The position numbers were made by a program, and so were the translations under genes. A stretch of DNA of 64,000 bases from Limonium bicolor. Taxonomy: Eukaryota > Streptophyta > Magnoliopsida > Caryophyllales > Plumbaginaceae. Shown one piece after another: positions 35,494 to 48,500 of this stretch. The stretch covers positions 284,495,533 to 284,559,532 of the forward strand of contig CM041778.1 in assembly GCA_023374045.1 (NCBI GenBank), given 5' to 3'. Each line of letters starts with the position of its first letter. Position 1 is the first letter of the stretch. Below the pieces are notes generated by a model. It was not told the DNA's origin and ran no database searches. It saw only the letters and a list, made by a program, of their open reading frames with translations.

Positions 35494-35851
35494 ACTTGAA
35501 GCTGGCCACCGTTCGTGAGAGAGTAGGACGGGGACTGCTGTGAGCATGGGTAGTTAGATTGTAGTTACTTATGCATTTGAATGAGGTGTAAGTCCGAGTA
35601 TGTTATCGGCATCCGTATAATGTAGACTCGGTATAGTAAAGAAGCGAAATGATTATGGTATTTGTATGAAGTACTCGGTTGTTCCAGTCCATCAGACCGT
35701 TACTGTTTGTGAGTCAGGCCTGGTTAGCCACGAGGGTGGCTAACGGCGTTGTATCACCCTCTGTTGTATTTGAATTCCGCTGCGAGCTTATTGGTAAATT
35801 GTAACAGTCTAAGAGTTAATGATGAGATTAGCAGTTGGGGTGTTACAAAAA

Positions 35852-35863
35852 TGGTATCAGAGC
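35852..35863 (+). other. PBS (initiator tRNA-Met) of nested element
   Basis: TGGTATCAGAGC starts 4 bp after the LTR end. It is complementary to the 3' end of plant initiator tRNA-Met. Most of it is one arm of a perfect 9-bp hairpin, ATCAGAGCG (35856-35864) with CGCTCTGAT (35871-35879). Confidence 0.93.
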
Positions 35864-38800
35864 GAAGTATCGCTCTGATGACTGGAAATACCGAGCTTAG
35901 GAAATACCGAGTTAGGATATAGAGACTTAGGGCTATGGGTTGAGTGGTAGCGTGAGAGATGCGCTAGATAGGAACTTCCAGTATGATCTGGATACCTACA
36001 ATACCAGACCCGCCCTCCACAACCCCCGCATTAAAAGCTTGGGAAAGAACGCCAGAGGGACGGGGAAACCCAATCTGGCAGTTATTTAATATTTCATTCT
36101 GAACTAGAACCTGTCATGCGGTAAGTCCCGAGAACCGGAAAGCCCGGAGACGGATCCCGCTGGAATGACAATGACCGCACATAATGGCGAGAGATCGAGA
36201 AATCCTAATCCAAGGAGATCGAAATCTGTGGCAACTTGGGGCGACATGCTTAGCAGTCGCGAGAAACCCAGAGAGAGAGTAGCAGTGAGAAGCATGCACC
36301 AACCGTGCAACAAGGCGGACACATGAGAAATAACGAGAACCGGGACACATGTCTACGGACCGCCATGATATGTAATACCCCTAAGGGTATACCAATCAAT
36401 TAAGAACATAGTTGAGAGTTGGTACACCCACCCTGCCACACCCGAAGAGGTTGCAATACCTAACGGGCACAGCTTAGAGAGCTACGAGCATAACTACGGG
36501 ATATACCCGAATAGGACTACAAAAGTAGTACCTAAATAAGCTAAACCTCGGTAACCACAGTAAAGGCGTGGGAACGAGCAACGAGGTAAAGCATAGAATT
36601 AAAGTAATTAAGGAACTCCGAGAGTGGAGGAGCACCCAAATGAATGACAGTCATGTCAAGAGGAATGAGAAGCAGCTCCAAGGAGCAGTTATCCAACTAG
36701 GGGATCAAGGAAGAGCCAACGAGGCTACCAAATATAATGTGAACAATACCGTGACCGGTATGAGTTAACCCAAAAACCGTCAGTACCGCGCACTTGCCAC
36801 GGCAAGTGCAGTAATAGCGGGACCAATAAGAAGAGCTTTGACAAGCTATCAGTACTTAGCAAAGTACCAGAATGGCGAATGAAGCCAATATAGCAACTCG
36901 AACCTTAAGAATTCTGAAATGAAACCTTAAAAAGGCCTAACAGCCTAGTCACTGTATAAAGAACATACCGGCCAGCAAGAAGCTGGACTGGGATAAGAAT
37001 CAGCCGGCATTGAAATGCCATGAAGAGCTTTTTTTTAAAACCCGAATTTTCTTTCAAACATGAATTTTCCAAAAACCCCCGAATTTTTAAACCAAACCAG
37101 AGAATCACGGTAAGTCATTATAGGACCATATAAGAGGAGTTGGCAACAGAATACTTCACTTAGGCGTGACCGACACTACAAGTGTACACAAACGAGACAT
37201 GGAACAACCGCACTCCAAAGGAGCTTGCGGGCCTGACAGACCAGTTATGAGTTAGTCGGGTAAGTGGTAACGTATCAATAAGATACTCCATGTATGTATA
37301 CAAGTAGAGTACGGTACACGGGAAGTAGCCCACTCCATACTACGGACGAAAGAGCCAATCCAAACCAAGACAGTTGGATATCTCGAATGATCGAAGAATA
37401 CAAGGAAGCTTACCAAGTTAAGGGAGTCAAGAATCCAGTAAGATGATGGATCTAAGAACATAGCGTTAATAAACGCGAGAGGCACAAAGTATTAAACACA
37501 GACATTGGAAATGTCTCAGGAAATACCTAATAACTGGGTGAATACCAGTGTAAATAATACGGCGAATGCCTAAATGAACTTATTAATGTACGATAAACGG
37601 GATAGAATTCCCACTTTATACCTCACTGAAGAGAATAATGACCTAACCCAGAAGGTATTAGAAGGTACCAAGGATCTACCCAATAATGGGAGACATTACA
37701 ACCCTAAACGGGATAGTCAAGGACATAGCCGCAAGGCAAAGTCACAACTGAACATAACCATAAGTACAAGCCAAATGTAATGGCATTACTCTGTAACACC
37801 CAGGAGCAATCCGAGAAGGGTGCCGGAGTCAACAGTAGTTGAACGAAACATCGTGTTGAGAACACAAGTGTTAAGTCAAACACTCGGGTAAAACCCGAAG
37901 GGATCCCACGTAGCACGGGATACCCTAGATTGCCAGAGGGCATCAACAAATATCAAGTTGTTTTAAGGGCCTTCCATGTACGGAAATGTGGTGAGACAAC
38001 CACATCAAGAGCCCAGTAATACCTTCCAAACCATTTAATGACATATGGTAAAGGAGAAACCTATATAAACAGCTCGCATGGAGCATGACTCGAGGCAAGG
38101 TGGGCTTGTAAGCCGATAAAACCAACTACAATACGTAGATCCAAACATTGTAAAACATATGCATAAAGGCACAAGAGGAACAGGGGTGAATGAACCACTA
38201 CCTTAGAGTGGGGATACCACTTGTGATTATGGGGCCTATGGAGCGGCATTTGCGTGAATCCTCCAGAGAAAGGCTACCACCTAAGTATGTAATGTGAAAC
38301 CGCTAGAGTGGTGTAGCAAAACTTGAGCATGTGTATATTGCCAATGAGTATACGAACTATAGTAGAGTAATCAGTTGAGTAGTGAACACTGTATGTGTAC
38401 CATATGAACTGCAGAGTAAGCAGTGCGCAAGTGCGCAGAGAGATTTAAAGAGTAGTGTATGTTGTTGAGCCACAGTGTAAATGGCGTGAACACCTAGGCG
38501 GAAGCTAAAGTAGTAGCGGATGCCATGAAAATGAGAAAGACCAAGGTACGCAGTGAGCGACCATTGTGAGAGTATATTCAGATAGTGATCAGAAGTTGAT
38601 GAGAAATGTGGTAATGGAGACATGATCATTCCTATCTCATGAGAGATTTACTGTCAAGGGTTTACGCTTCTGCACTCTGTATGACTGAGTGTTTTGGTAT
38701 TGCACTTGTGCGGTAATGATCAAGTGGGAGAGCCAGGAATTGAGAAATGTCAACAAGCCTGTTGAGTGAGAATCTAGAGAGATAACCGTGCGACCATTGG

Positions 38801-39381
38801 CTAAAGATGCACAAAGAACGTGGGCAGTAACCCACAGGGCCAGGCAGGATCGATATGTGGAAAAATGCAGAGTAGTATGAATGAAGAACTCTGGCACAGA
38901 ACCAAGAAACAAACATAATCCATGAGCCACTATTAAACGAGGAAGCACTGCATGCTAAGTAGTAGCTTGACCTCAACCGACAATAAGTCGGGAAAAATAG
39001 GTGAATAATCACAAAGGTATACAGTGTTAAGATTTCCAGAGAATTGGAGAGAAAATCTATAACTCATCGAATTCGCATACGGTAAGAGATACCAAACGAC
39101 GATTTAAATACATTGAGAATACCAAAGAGCGAATTAAGCTCTAGTTACCAGGTCACGCAAAGCAGATGTGTATTTTGAGATTAGTCTTGGGTTGTGTGAC
39201 CATGATTTTGTTTGTCAAGGTTAAGTATACCTATGTCATAAACCCCTTGAAGCCTTAGAGGCTAGAACCGAACCCGGTTATGAGTTACTTAACCGTACTG
39301 AAGTTTAAACGCTTCATAATACTCGAATTAATGAACCAATGTTCAGTGATAACATATGGTTGGTTACGCGGGCGTAACCCC

Positions 39382-39396
39382 TTTTAAGGGGGGTAG
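39382..39396 (+). other. Internal second PPT-like tract of nested element
   Basis: TTTTAAGGGGGGTAG, 1.43 kb before the terminal PPT. Conserved in the array copies. Confidence 0.6.
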
Positions 39397-40821
39397 GGCG
39401 AGAAACCGCTTAGAGTATGTTTTACGTATTGGTGCGTAAACTACTATGTGCATAGCACAAAGGAAATTATTTTGATGATTGGAACTCATGTTACATAAAC
39501 ATGTCTACCCATTCATCGTGTAAGTATGAGTATTATGCATGAGAGATGCGAGTAATGTGTATGTAATAAATATGAAAAGAGGAGTAGAGAAACTCCTGGG
39601 GAATGAGAATCCCTATAGTATATGTCTAGTGAGATTAGACATGAGACATAATGAGTATGAATCGGCATGAAACCGATGTGTAACCTAAGAGGGAGTGAGT
39701 TCCCTAGGTGATTTTATTTGTGAATGATTGATGGAGTGAGTTCCATCCTTTGGAGTTGTATGTTGTATGTTTTAAGTTGAGTAATAATTTGACTAATGAG
39801 GCCACAAGTATGGAATGCCTAGGCAAGGAAAGTGAAACAAATAGAGAATAATGGATGACTTAAGTTCCATGATAAAGATAAATCGAAACAGATTGTTTTA
39901 TGAATATGACTAGAAAGAGTAAAAGATAGAAAACGAAAATGTTTGACTATCTGATTGTTTGAAACTGACGTGGGAGGTGGAACTTGATCTGCTAGCGATC
40001 AAGGGAAACCGAACACAAATTGGGGTGGAAGGATAGTTTAACACTGATGCTGATCACATCAGGGTTAGATGATTCCTGAAGCTCCCTAAGTGGTCACAAG
40101 TAATCACGCTAAGAAAAGATACAGCTACCATAAATTTGATTTGGAGTTGTGTGATGTTTTAAAAAGAATTTTCAAACAGATTTGGAAAAAGAATTTTCTT
40201 CAAGTATGAAGATGGAAATGAAAATTGGTTTTGAAACCGCTATCACCCGCCGATGGCTGTGGCCTTAAGTCTTGATGACCGGTGAACGGTGGGCGTGTAT
40301 TAGTTTTGAAACCATTTCACCGTACGTGCGGCGGTCCTAAGTGACCGGTTGGGGCGGTGACAGTGTGTGATTTTTCCAAAGGCAGCGGGACGGGGAGAGT
40401 ACCCTGAGATGTTCCTGTGTTGAGTGAGTCAACCAGAGTGCCTGAGGATATGTATATGTGAAACGTTTTGATCAGAACCGAAGGGACCGTGGGCCAGAGA
40501 GAGTAAGTGCCCATTTGTCATGAAACGGCCGTGAACCAGAAAGAGTAAGTGTTCAACGTGACCGGTACCTGAGGGATCAGTAGTATATTACTCAATATGG
40601 ATTCGAGGACTGTAGTGCCTTCTTGTCTTCGGACCGATTCCATGGAGAGAATAAAAAGAGTATTTTTGATTGCTATACATGCTGTGATAAGTGTGTGGTA
40701 TGTGTAGTATGAAATGAGACAGACTTGTGGAGTCTGTAAGGTTATACATGTACTATAACCTTGGCATTGAATGCCATGAGAGTAACCACCTAGATTCAGC
40801 AACTTTGAGGACAAAGTTCCT

Positions 40822-40834
40822 AAGGGGGGTAGAT
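40822..40834 (+). other. PPT of nested element
   Basis: AAGGGGGGTAGAT directly before the 3' LTR. It follows a GAGGACAAAGTTCC string typical of the 3' end of Tekay/Del gypsy elements, pointing to that ancestry. Confidence 0.88.
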
Positions 40835-43800
40835 TGAAATACCCCGGATCTAGGAATGGCGATTAAATTACTCTAATATGATTATAAAAGGCCTAATGGT
40901 GCCTAAAGAGTATTGGTAAAAAGAATAAAACCAAAAGAAAAGAGAAAACGCTTGAAAAGCGAAAAACGCTAAATGCGCGTTAAATGAGTATAAGAGATAT
41001 ATGATCTCGAGAGGGTCCGAGATGGATTCCTAAGGCTTAGCTAGGCCTAATAAGTGTACGGGAATGATTCCCGAAGAAAACGGATCCAAATAATGGATTA
41101 AAACGCTAACGGAGTTTTAAAGCACGTTTTTCGAGAAAACCCGAAAACGTGACTTCAAGTGGTCAAATGGACCCGTAAAAATTATAGTTGATTATATAAC
41201 TATAATTAAGTATTAATGGAAGCTTAATAGCCATTAAAAACAAAGAAACGAGAAAAAAATCCGAAAAACGGGCCCGGTTAGTGAATAGTGCCAAACCGGG
41301 TAAAATAACGAGCGTTTTCTGTCAGAAAACGAAAAACGCTCCAGTCTACAAGTATAAGTGGGGCCGGTTTTTATTATCCAAATAGCAGCCCCTCTCTAAT
41401 AATAGCTAGTTAGTAAATAAAGAAAGAAAATAAAAGGGAAGGAAAAGTAAAGTAGAAAAGGTAGGCTCTTCTCTCTCCTCCCTCACTTTCTTCTTTTCTT
41501 TCCCTCTTTCCTTTCTCCTTTCCCAGACGTTCTCCCCTTCCTCCAGCCAGGGACGATTTCTTCCCCCCTCATTCATGGCTTCTTCCCACTTCCCTTCCTT
41601 GCTCAAGCTTTGTTTAAGCTCTAAACTCAAAAATAACCACATATTTGAGATCCTCTCCTCACCCTCTATCATTCTCTCTTTTCAAAACTTGAAAATGATG
41701 AGTTTCATTTTCGTGGGTGTTGCCCATTTGAGGAGAAAAGCACATAATCTTGAAGCTTGAAGCTCCCTCTTTCACCCAAGGTAAAAATATCCAAAGAAAA
41801 ATACATTTTTCTTCACTTCCTTGTGTTGACCGATTTTGGCATGTGTTAATGCCTTGCTTCTCTTTGTTTTGAGCTACTCTCCAAGTCTCCAATGGTGGGT
41901 TGGAGCTCCTCCTTTGATTCTTGGCAAATCAATTCTAGGGTTTCCAAAGGTAAAGTTCAAATTTAATGCCTTGAGCCCTCCTCTTGAATTCATGAGTTAT
42001 TTTCATAGTTAGGAGAACTAATGAGTACTCCTTATATCCATTGATATATTGGTCTAGAGAATTGGGCTAGTGATTTGCCTTGACCGATTTTGGGTGAAGA
42101 AAAGAGGAGAAGAAGAGAAGAGTATTTAAAAGGAAACTTGAGAGAATCCAAGGTAAGAAACCAACCCTTAAGTATACTCTACATGTATTAGAGTTTGGGA
42201 AGGGTTAATGAATAAATGAACCCCACTTGAGTTGAGGTAGCAATGTGCTTGTACAAAATAATGCAAGTGAGAAAACATTGTGAATTTAGTGTTTGATTAA
42301 GTGTTATGCAATTCATAAATTATGCATTGTATTGTATTTGGAGAATTGATGAGTATTGGTGAACTTGTATGTGCTGGTAGAACCCCTGATGGGTTTGGTT
42401 AGTTTTAGGTTGAATAATGTGATGATATGAACTTTGGGAAATGTTAGAAAAATAGCCAAGTTATGGCAAAATTTGTGTAGAAACCTAAGTGGTTTAAGTG
42501 ATGTTTTGTGTGGGGAATAACCTAGGGTTAGCTAGGTGTTGTTGGAGTTTGAATTGGGTAAATGATCACCCAAGTATATGAGAGGATGATTGTGGTGAGA
42601 TGTGCAAAAATCTGTAGCAAAGAGGTGGTGTGAGTGCCTTAGGAGTTTTTAGAAAACAGAGAAGATATTAGGTTTTAAGAGTGAGTCTTGGAAGTTTGGG
42701 TTGGTCAAATTAAGGAGTTTTTGGATGTCATTAAGATGTGTTTGAAGTGCCCAAATGAGGTTAGAACATATTAGGATATATGAGGAAAGGTTTGGAGTTG
42801 AAAGAACAAATTAAGAGAAAAATCTGTAGTGGACCGACCCAGGGTCCGACCCAGTTCTGGGTCGGTCGGACCACGTTAAGCCAGCCAGAAAGCTTCGGCA
42901 ATGGACCGACCCAGAGAGTTTTGGGTCGGTCGGCTTAGCTTTGGGTCGGTCGGGCAAAAATTTAACGAAGGAAAAAGTTTCGGCAATGGACCGACCCATA
43001 AGGATGGGTCGGTCGTGGGTCGGTCTAAGGTTGATTTCTGAACCAGAAAGTTACTGGGACGGACCGACCCAGGGGTTGGGTCGGTCGGTGGGTCGGTCGA
43101 CCCTTAACAAAAAAAAAAGAGAAATTTTAATTTCTAAGAATGTTAATTGGTATTAAGGTGTGCCATTAATAGGGTAGTGATGATTGGGACCCTAAGAACT
43201 TAAGTAATTAAGTTAAGATTAAGTATAAACCTTAATGCTTAGAGTTAAGATTATAAGGTTGTAAATGATGGGGGTTTGAATGCTAATGATGTTATAAGAT
43301 GTTAAGGCCTTGTTTGGTGACATGTAAAGGCCCTAAGAAGTGTAAGAAAGTATTAGAAGAGAGTGAGAAATGAGAACTCAAATTAACAAGTGTAAAACCG
43401 AGATAACGGGATAAACGGGGTTAAGTACGGGAGTATTAGTTTTACATACCGTAATGCTTTGATGTTAATAAAACATTTGAATGTTATCAGTGGATCGTGT
43501 GTGAACCAAGCATGGTGAGATGACACGGTAAAAGTAAAAACCCCGGTGAAAGGTATGATTTTCTCATGCCCCGTATGCTAACCGAGTTACTCTGATTTGT
43601 GTGTTTGTGTGCCGGCTTAATCAAGACTAAAGCATGAAAATAATCCCTTGTTTGATTATGCATGCATTGTTGTATGTTGAATGAGCTAACATACTTGTAT
43701 GCCGGTGTGGTCTAACTGAGTGCATAGACCGACTCTTAGTGAGTATTGATTGACTAGAAACCCGTTGAACGGGTAGTCACATAACCGATGGTATTATGCA

Positions 43801-45283
43801 AACACACACACAAGCTATCGATTAAAGTATAACGATGACACAAACATATGAACTCCCTAAAATGCGAGGAGATGTACGGGTTGAGTATATACCCGATAAC
43901 GGTTAGAGAACCTTATTGAAACAATCCACGAAATAAATATGAGTGGAGAGATAAATGACCTCCATCGAGAGGATTGAAGTTAGTCCAACAATGTAAACAT
44001 ATAAGAAGGGTAAAAGAGACCTAAGGGACTATGTGACTCCCTTGAGATACGGTCGACCTCCTATAAGAGGTTTACCCGGTATAAGAATATAACCGAAAGT
44101 ATGCGTATATGTATTGTAAAGGTAACTCTTAAAACCTAAGATTAACCAAACTTGAGTAATGTTCCCTAAGTCATTAGAAACATCGAGAATGATGCTTCTA
44201 GACTAATATACATGATATAATTATAACTCCGAGAGAGGAGTATATGGGAATGTGAGTAGTCCGAGAGTAGTCGGATCTAAGTAAAAGAGATAGGAACTAA
44301 GAGAGAGTTCCGTGAGCTAGTTGAACCTTCCCACCATGCTAGACCCAGAGTAGGGTCGAAACCGGGGAAGTAAGACTATGCTAGAGAGCCATGAGTTTTG
44401 GCTCAAGTATGTAAGAGAGTAACAAGCGTGATGTAGGAGACCTGTAGTGTCTCGAGAATCTACAAGAGCTTGAGTATGAATAACCCAAGAGTGCGGGTGA
44501 GATAATGAGTATAAATAACCCGAGAGAAAGGGGTGAGTATATGAATGTGTAACCCGAGAGAATGGGTAAGTGTAAGAATGGGTAGCCCAAGAGAATGGGT
44601 GTGTATACGAATAAGTAACCCGAGGAGCGGGTGAGGCATCGAATAAGTAAACAAGGCATAGTGAGGAACAACTCTCAATGCCTAAGAGTAACCAGTTACC
44701 ACTAACAACATTGTTATGTTAGTTAGGAATCGTGTTCCGTGATTGGATGTAGATTCCTTGTGTGATATACATATATATTGTATTGCCATGATGCATGTTG
44801 TTTGATTAAAATGAACTCCATGTATATCCGACCCAAAGTAGTCGGCGTACCGCGGTTAGCACGCGGTATATGCGAATTTCATGCGCAGCGAAAGCTGACC
44901 CCCTAGGGGGAACGTTTTAGTGTGCAGGTACTTGAAGCTGGCCACCGTTCGTGAGAGAGTAGGACGGGGACTGCTGTGAGCATGGGTAGTTAGATTGTAG
45001 TTACTTATGCATTTGAATGAGGTGTAAGTCCGAGTATGTTATCGGCATCCGTATAATGTAGACTCGGTATAGTAAAGAAGCGAAATGATTATGGTATTTG
45101 TATGAAGTACTCGGTTGTTCCAGTCCATCAGACCGTTACTGTTTGTGAGTCAGGCCTGGTTAGCCACGATGGTGGCTAACGGCGTTGTATCACCCTCTGT
45201 TGTATTTGAATTCCGCTGCGAGCTTATTGGTAAATTGTAACAGTCTAAGAGTTAATGATGAGATTAGCAGTTGGGGTGTTACA
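40835..45283 (+). mobile_element. 3' LTR of nested LARD-like element
   Basis: TGAAATACCCCGG to GGGGTGTTACA, 4449 bp, nearly identical to 31399-35847. Differences seen include CTTCAAG for CTTTAAG near 41155, loss of one GAGT unit near 43720, GAGGAGCGG for GAGAGAGCGG near 44624, and CGATGG for CGAGGG near 45169. Confidence 0.95.
42831..43103. repeat. Palindrome array in nested element 3' LTR
   Basis: Same four clusters as 33389-33661, with no difference noticed inside the arms. Confidence 0.88.
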
Positions 45284-45288
45284 AAGAG
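45284..45288. repeat. Right TSD of nested element: AAGAG
   Basis: Matches 31394-31398. Confidence 0.93.
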
Positions 45289-45511
45289 TGAACTTTCATC
45301 TCTCTGGCCCTATTTCCCAAGTTATATAACAGGGATTGTGGAGGGTGGGATGGAGACTGTAGGTTTCCAGTACACACTGGTAATTCCTATCTAGCGTATC
45401 TCTCACGCTATCACTCAACCCTTAACCCAAAGTACTAAAATCCTAACTCGGTACTTCCTAAGCTCGGTAATTCAGTCATCAGAGCGATACTTCGCTCTGA
45501 TACCACTTTTT
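45289..45511 (-). mobile_element. Array internal domain 1, 5' remainder
   Basis: Continues the sequence broken at 31398 and matches 54528-54751. It holds the PBS for LTR-B. Confidence 0.9.
45494..45505 (-). other. PBS beside LTR-B, with hairpin
   Basis: Minus strand TGGTATCAGAGC, the intact initiator tRNA-Met site, 6 bp from the LTR end. It lies in the same 9-bp palindrome (45478-45486 with 45493-45501) as the nested element's PBS. Confidence 0.92.
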
Positions 45512-48500
45512 TGTAACACCCCATCCAACAACATACACACTTAACAACAAACTGCAGCGGAAAACAAACTTCAACATATTACTTAACTTCTTGGTGTTAC
45601 ACGCCGTTAACCACCCACGTGGCTAACAAGGCTAATACATACACATTGTACCGGTCTGATAGGCTAAATTCCCGAGCGACTACACATTACTATCCCCTTT
45701 CCATTAACAACAACAACATCATACACCTTTCAACCGTACCGAGTATTCACAACTGATGCCGATAACAGTTTCGGTCTTACTACGCCTACTGTATATGTAC
45801 ACTCAAATGATTACCCATGTACAACGACTACCCGTCCTACTCTCGAACGACTTCCATCACTTCGTACCTGAAATAAGAAAAGAAGAGAAAGGGTGGCCCC
45901 CAAGGGGCTCAGCACCTTTGCTGGTATGGTAATCCCGCAGCCCGCATGCTACCGAGCCACGCACAACTAATTGTCGTCTTAGCATGCGATTGATTATATT
46001 TAAATCATGCACGCAACTGTAAACACACAACACATAACGTTTCACCTCAATGGGCTCAACAAACGGATAATACATCCTTACTTGATAAGTCACTCAAGGT
46101 ATTCATTGTCCCTAGAGTGTTCCTCCTCTAATGGAGCTACTTCCTTAATAGACGACACTTACCCTTAAATCGGGTTATCCTTAAACGCCTCTTATCACAC
46201 ACTGGGATTCATTTCCATGATCCACACACTCCATATCTTACGACATATAACACTCCTCACATAACAAAAACATAACAACACTTTGCACGATTCAACGTGT
46301 ACATCATAACATCACAATAGATATTACATCACAACAAAAATACATAACATAACGGGAAATGGTTCTCTTAGGAACCGACCCAAACATTGTTTATACACTG
46401 GTGAGCCTAGAGAATGTTGCCAGTCTCATGATAAGCTCGTTACATAACTCGTTACTGTCTCGTTAAATGAACGGATAACTTAGCACAAGGTGTCTCGGAT
46501 ATAGTGATCCAAGCACACCGAACAAACATAACATAGTATGCCCCTGTGGCCCGACGTGAGTCAGTAATAGCCTTGGTTAAGCTAAAGGGAAGGTTGGAAA
46601 CCAAATTGGAAAACAACCATAACATACAGAGAGGATCGAACCTGATATGACAACGACCCCCATACTCACACGCGTGGCCGGAACAGACCGGACTCCTCAC
46701 TTCCCCCGTTAGCACTTGTCAGAAGTCCATCATTGAACTTAGTTAAACAATCACAGCATTGGGTTAAGTCTTGTTAGACACACACAAGGGAAGGGAGAGT
46801 CATACATTCACACAAACATCACACACAAACATCACATAACTAACTCACGTATAGTCGTGGTTAGAACGTTCCTTAGGTCGGAAACGTTATCACCGGATAC
46901 CGTTCTCTTACGTTTACCTAATAGAGGTTAACTAGCCTTTCGAGCGCATTCGAGGTTACCGGTATCGGCACGCAAACATACAACAACAATAACGACTGTA
47001 AACTCGTTTCATGATTTATCTTATAACGTGGCAAACACACAGAAAAACACATTGGCATACAAGCCGGTGTAATCCGGTAGGACACAGGTTGCAAGAAAAC
47101 CATACCTGTCACCGGAGTCCACTTTACCACGTCCACTTATGTTCCTCGAGCAATTCTCGAACAACTGATAACATTACATATATTTTATTAACATCGGGGT
47201 TGCATGATTATTTAATGTCTAATGCTTATAACTTTTCCCCGTTAGTTTAGTTACATAACTTTGCATTTTTAACTTGATTTACTTTCACATTTACTACAAC
47301 TTTTCACCTACTTAATTGTCATTAAAACTCACCTAACATGTCTTAAACAACCTTATAACATCTTTACTAGGTAGTTACCATTTTTAGACATCATTTCCCC
47401 ACTTAAAACAACAATTTTGGTCCATATAGTGGCCTGTCCGAACTTTGTGTGAACCTCCAAGTTCGGACGCAAGCCGTGACTTTGAACTGAAAATAGACAC
47501 ACATCCGAACTTGTGTCCGGACTTCGGAAGTTCGGATGTGAGTCGAGAATCTCTTAATGCAGACATCCATGCGTCCGAACATGTGTCCGGACTTCCCAAG
47601 TTCGGACACAGTTCGAGTGTGCGAAATTCTTACCCAACAGAGCCTGTCCGAACTTCCATGTCCAGACGGAAGTTCGGACAAGGCAAAATGCTCAATTTCC
47701 AAGCCTTTAAACACTTAGCCAAATTCCTCCAAAGCCTCCAACACTTATAGTATTTACTCCCTAGGTTCCTAAGTGATGTTTCATGCCTATTCTAACCATT
47801 ATACCAAGACATATCTTCCACACAAACATCATCATTCAAACATCCTTTCTTACATATCAAAACTCCTCATGTCATTCTCACAACTCCTTTTTCCAAGCTT
47901 ACACTTCCTCCTTAATTTACCAAATCCTCTTTTCTCAACTTCTTGAATTCGTAGAACTTCCAAGATAATGCCTAAATCCTTGTAGCACCTTAGAACACCT
48001 TAATGCATGTTTTCTTCCTTAGTGAAACATTTACTCATTCCTAACAATTCCTAGTTCACCAAAATTCATTTAAGCACTTAAAACTCCTTATACATTTTAC
48101 AAATTTTGCCATGGGTTCTCTTAGCACATCATCATTCCAAAACTCATAGTTTTCACCATTAAACACTCAAGAACACCTAAATCCATCAAGAACACCATCA
48201 CACACAAGACTTCACCAAATTTACACTACATCACAATATAGTGCACAATTTAAATTGCTTGGCACTTAGGCCCTTAAATAACGTAAACCATAAACACTGA
48301 ATTTCCCACATAAATAATGCCTTTGACCTGCAAATACACCCAACAATACATATGCCCTTAATAAACTCCTTGAGAGCATTTCACTAGATCATTCACCTTT
48401 GGCTCCTTAGATCATTTTAACAAGCAATATAAGCTCACTTCTCCTTAGCATTATACACATTAGGTTAGTATATTTACCTCTTTTCCACACAAACTTCTTT

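Larger units (their letters stand above)
31399..35847 (+). mobile_element. 5' LTR of nested LARD-like element
   Basis: TGAATACCCCGG (one A fewer than the 3' copy) to GGGGTGTTACA, 4449 bp. It contains a TATA-like box at 31911-31920, donor-like sites at 32339, 32508 and 32711, a palindrome array at 33389-33661, and a hairpin module with CAG|GTAC at 35411-35493. A short poly-A run (33667-33678) is longer than in the 3' copy. Confidence 0.95.
35848..40834 (+). mobile_element. Non-coding internal domain of nested element
   Basis: 4987 bp between PBS and PPT. The longest frames are about 100-116 codons, mostly antisense, and resemble no retrotransposon protein. The ends are homologous to the array's internal domains. 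A 0.4-0.5 kb stretch around 40170-40630 appears extra relative to the array. The domain contains a second PPT-like tract at 39382-39396. Confidence 0.85.
31399..45283 (+). mobile_element. Complete LARD-like retrotransposon, + strand, nested in array domain 1
   Basis: 13,885 bp with two near-identical 4449-bp LTRs, an intact PBS, PPT and 5-bp TSD. The internal domain (4987 bp) has no gag or pol, so it must be mobilised in trans. Only a handful of substitutions and about ten small indels were seen between its LTRs by eye, so it is young. The PBS-flanking sequence, PPT region and scattered internal blocks match the minus-strand array, making it a second subfamily of the same family with a largely different LTR body. 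Confidence 0.93.

Noticed and set aside
35852..35863. tRNA-like sequence
   Set aside because: This is only the primer-binding complement to initiator tRNA-Met. No tRNA gene fold surrounds it.
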